Shown: piece after piece, positions 63,630-64,000 of the stretch
How the letters are laid out: the number at the start of each line of letters is the position of its first letter
Numbering within the stretch: position 1 is the first letter of the stretch
NCBI GenBank assembly: GCA_910587895.1
Contig: CAJUOE010000157.1
Location: forward strand, 1-64,000
Direction of reading: 5' to 3'
DNA: 64,000 bases
Origin: an uncultured Lachnospiraceae bacterium
GTDB taxonomy: Bacteria; Bacillota; Clostridia; Lachnospirales; Lachnospiraceae
Made by a program: the position numbers and the translations under genes
Notes under the pieces: generated by a model
Databases searched by the model: none
Told to the model about the DNA's origin: nothing
Seen by the model: the letters and a program-made list of their open reading frames with translations, nothing else

Positions 63630-64000
63630 ATGAGTAAACGATTGATTGATTTGCAGCACATTACAAAATCCTTTGACGGACAGATGGTGCTGGACGATTT
63701 AAATTTATATATCAGGGAAAATGAATTTCTCACACTGCTTGGTCCTTCCGGCTGCGGCAAGACGACTACGCTGCGGATTATCGGCGGTTTTGAGACGCCC
63801 GATGCAGGAAACGTTATCTTCGACGGCAAGGATATTACAAACCTTGCGCCCAATGAAAGGCAGCTCAATACGGTATTTCAGAAATATGCATTGTTTCCCC
63901 ATATGTCCATCGCGGAAAACATTGCATTTGGCCTGAAAATCCGCAAAAAAAGCAAAGCATATATTGAAGACAAGATTCGCTATGCACTGAAACTGGTCAA
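63630..64000 (+). CDS. potA: ABC transporter ATP-binding protein, PotA type (partial)
   Basis: The first 123 codons of an ABC ATPase that runs off the window. It starts [20 protein letters not shown] and has Walker [19 protein letters not shown] and the Q-loop [15 protein letters not shown], the pattern of PotA, the ATPase of spermidine/putrescine importers (potABCD). AAGAGGA lies a few bases before the ATG. Only the N-terminal half of the nucleotide-binding domain is here, so the call to PotA rather than another member of the group rests on overall resemblance. The permease genes should follow beyond the window. Confidence 0.85.
   Translation, partial: MSKRLIDLQHITKSFDGQMVLDDLNLYIRENEFLTLLGPSGCGKTTTLRIIGGFETPDAGNVIFDGKDITNLAPNERQLNTVFQKYALFPHMSIAENIAFGLKIRKKSKAYIEDKIRYALKLV

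Overview
The window looks like chromosomal DNA of a low-to-mid-GC anaerobic Firmicute, most likely a gut Lachnospiraceae (class Clostridia); the genus cannot be fixed from the sequence. Pointers are strong GGAGG-type ribosome binding sites, a PPi-type phosphofructokinase, a CdaR/MsmX-type sugar-ABC ATPase pair, secreted GH43/LamG proteins ending in lysine-rich Big-like tails, and an NRPS that ends in a reductase. About 45 genes are supported, nearly all on the minus strand. I saw no rRNA, tRNA, CRISPR array or insertion sequence.

Positions 1-14008 (all minus strand) form a compact nonribosomal peptide operon. A 2,992-residue synthetase (A-T-C-A-T-C-A-T-R) is followed by a MATE transporter fused to an anti-sigma-type histidine-kinase-like ATPase domain, an Sfp-type phosphopantetheinyl transferase, a free anti-sigma-type ATPase, a STAS anti-anti-sigma-like protein, and a free condensation-domain protein that stops at the first motif of an adenylation domain. 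The terminal reductase predicts release of a peptide aldehyde (or alcohol). The partner-switching parts inside the operon, one of them joined to the likely exporter, are the most unusual feature of the window.

Positions 14168-24367 carry a secreted CAP-domain protein, a MATE pump divergent from a LysR regulator, and a BlaI / M56 (BlaR1-like) / ABC ATPase / FtsX-like permease operon with a perfect inverted-repeat operator over its promoter. Positions 24449-28384 hold a small hendecad-repeat coiled-coil protein and an ECF sigma factor operon with a membrane protein and an ABC-2 transporter, laid out like B. subtilis sigY.

Positions 28563-34776 are gltB-gltD (glutamate synthase); a 70-bp tandem duplication covers the 3' end of gltB. 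From 45379 down to 35040 runs one long, tightly packed gene series: folC, folE, folP, folBK, then an LRR protein, a VWA protein, a MoxR-type ATPase, an unknown acidic protein, a CPBP protease, a YjbR-like protein and a HAD phosphatase. A 36-bp repeat array that copies the folBK 3' end lies between the folate and the MoxR/VWA parts, and a terminator-like hairpin sits directly in front of folC.

Positions 45501-54054 contain a coiled-coil protein, a CdaR-like regulator, the UgpC/MsmX-type ATPase, divergent pfp, an S1-domain protein / lytic transglycosylase / dUTPase operon, a hotdog thioesterase and an Rpn-family nuclease. Positions 54277-63323 are a polysaccharide-utilisation operon of four large secreted proteins (two GH43-like enzymes around two tandemly duplicated LamG proteins). 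The window ends inside a plus-strand potA-like gene.
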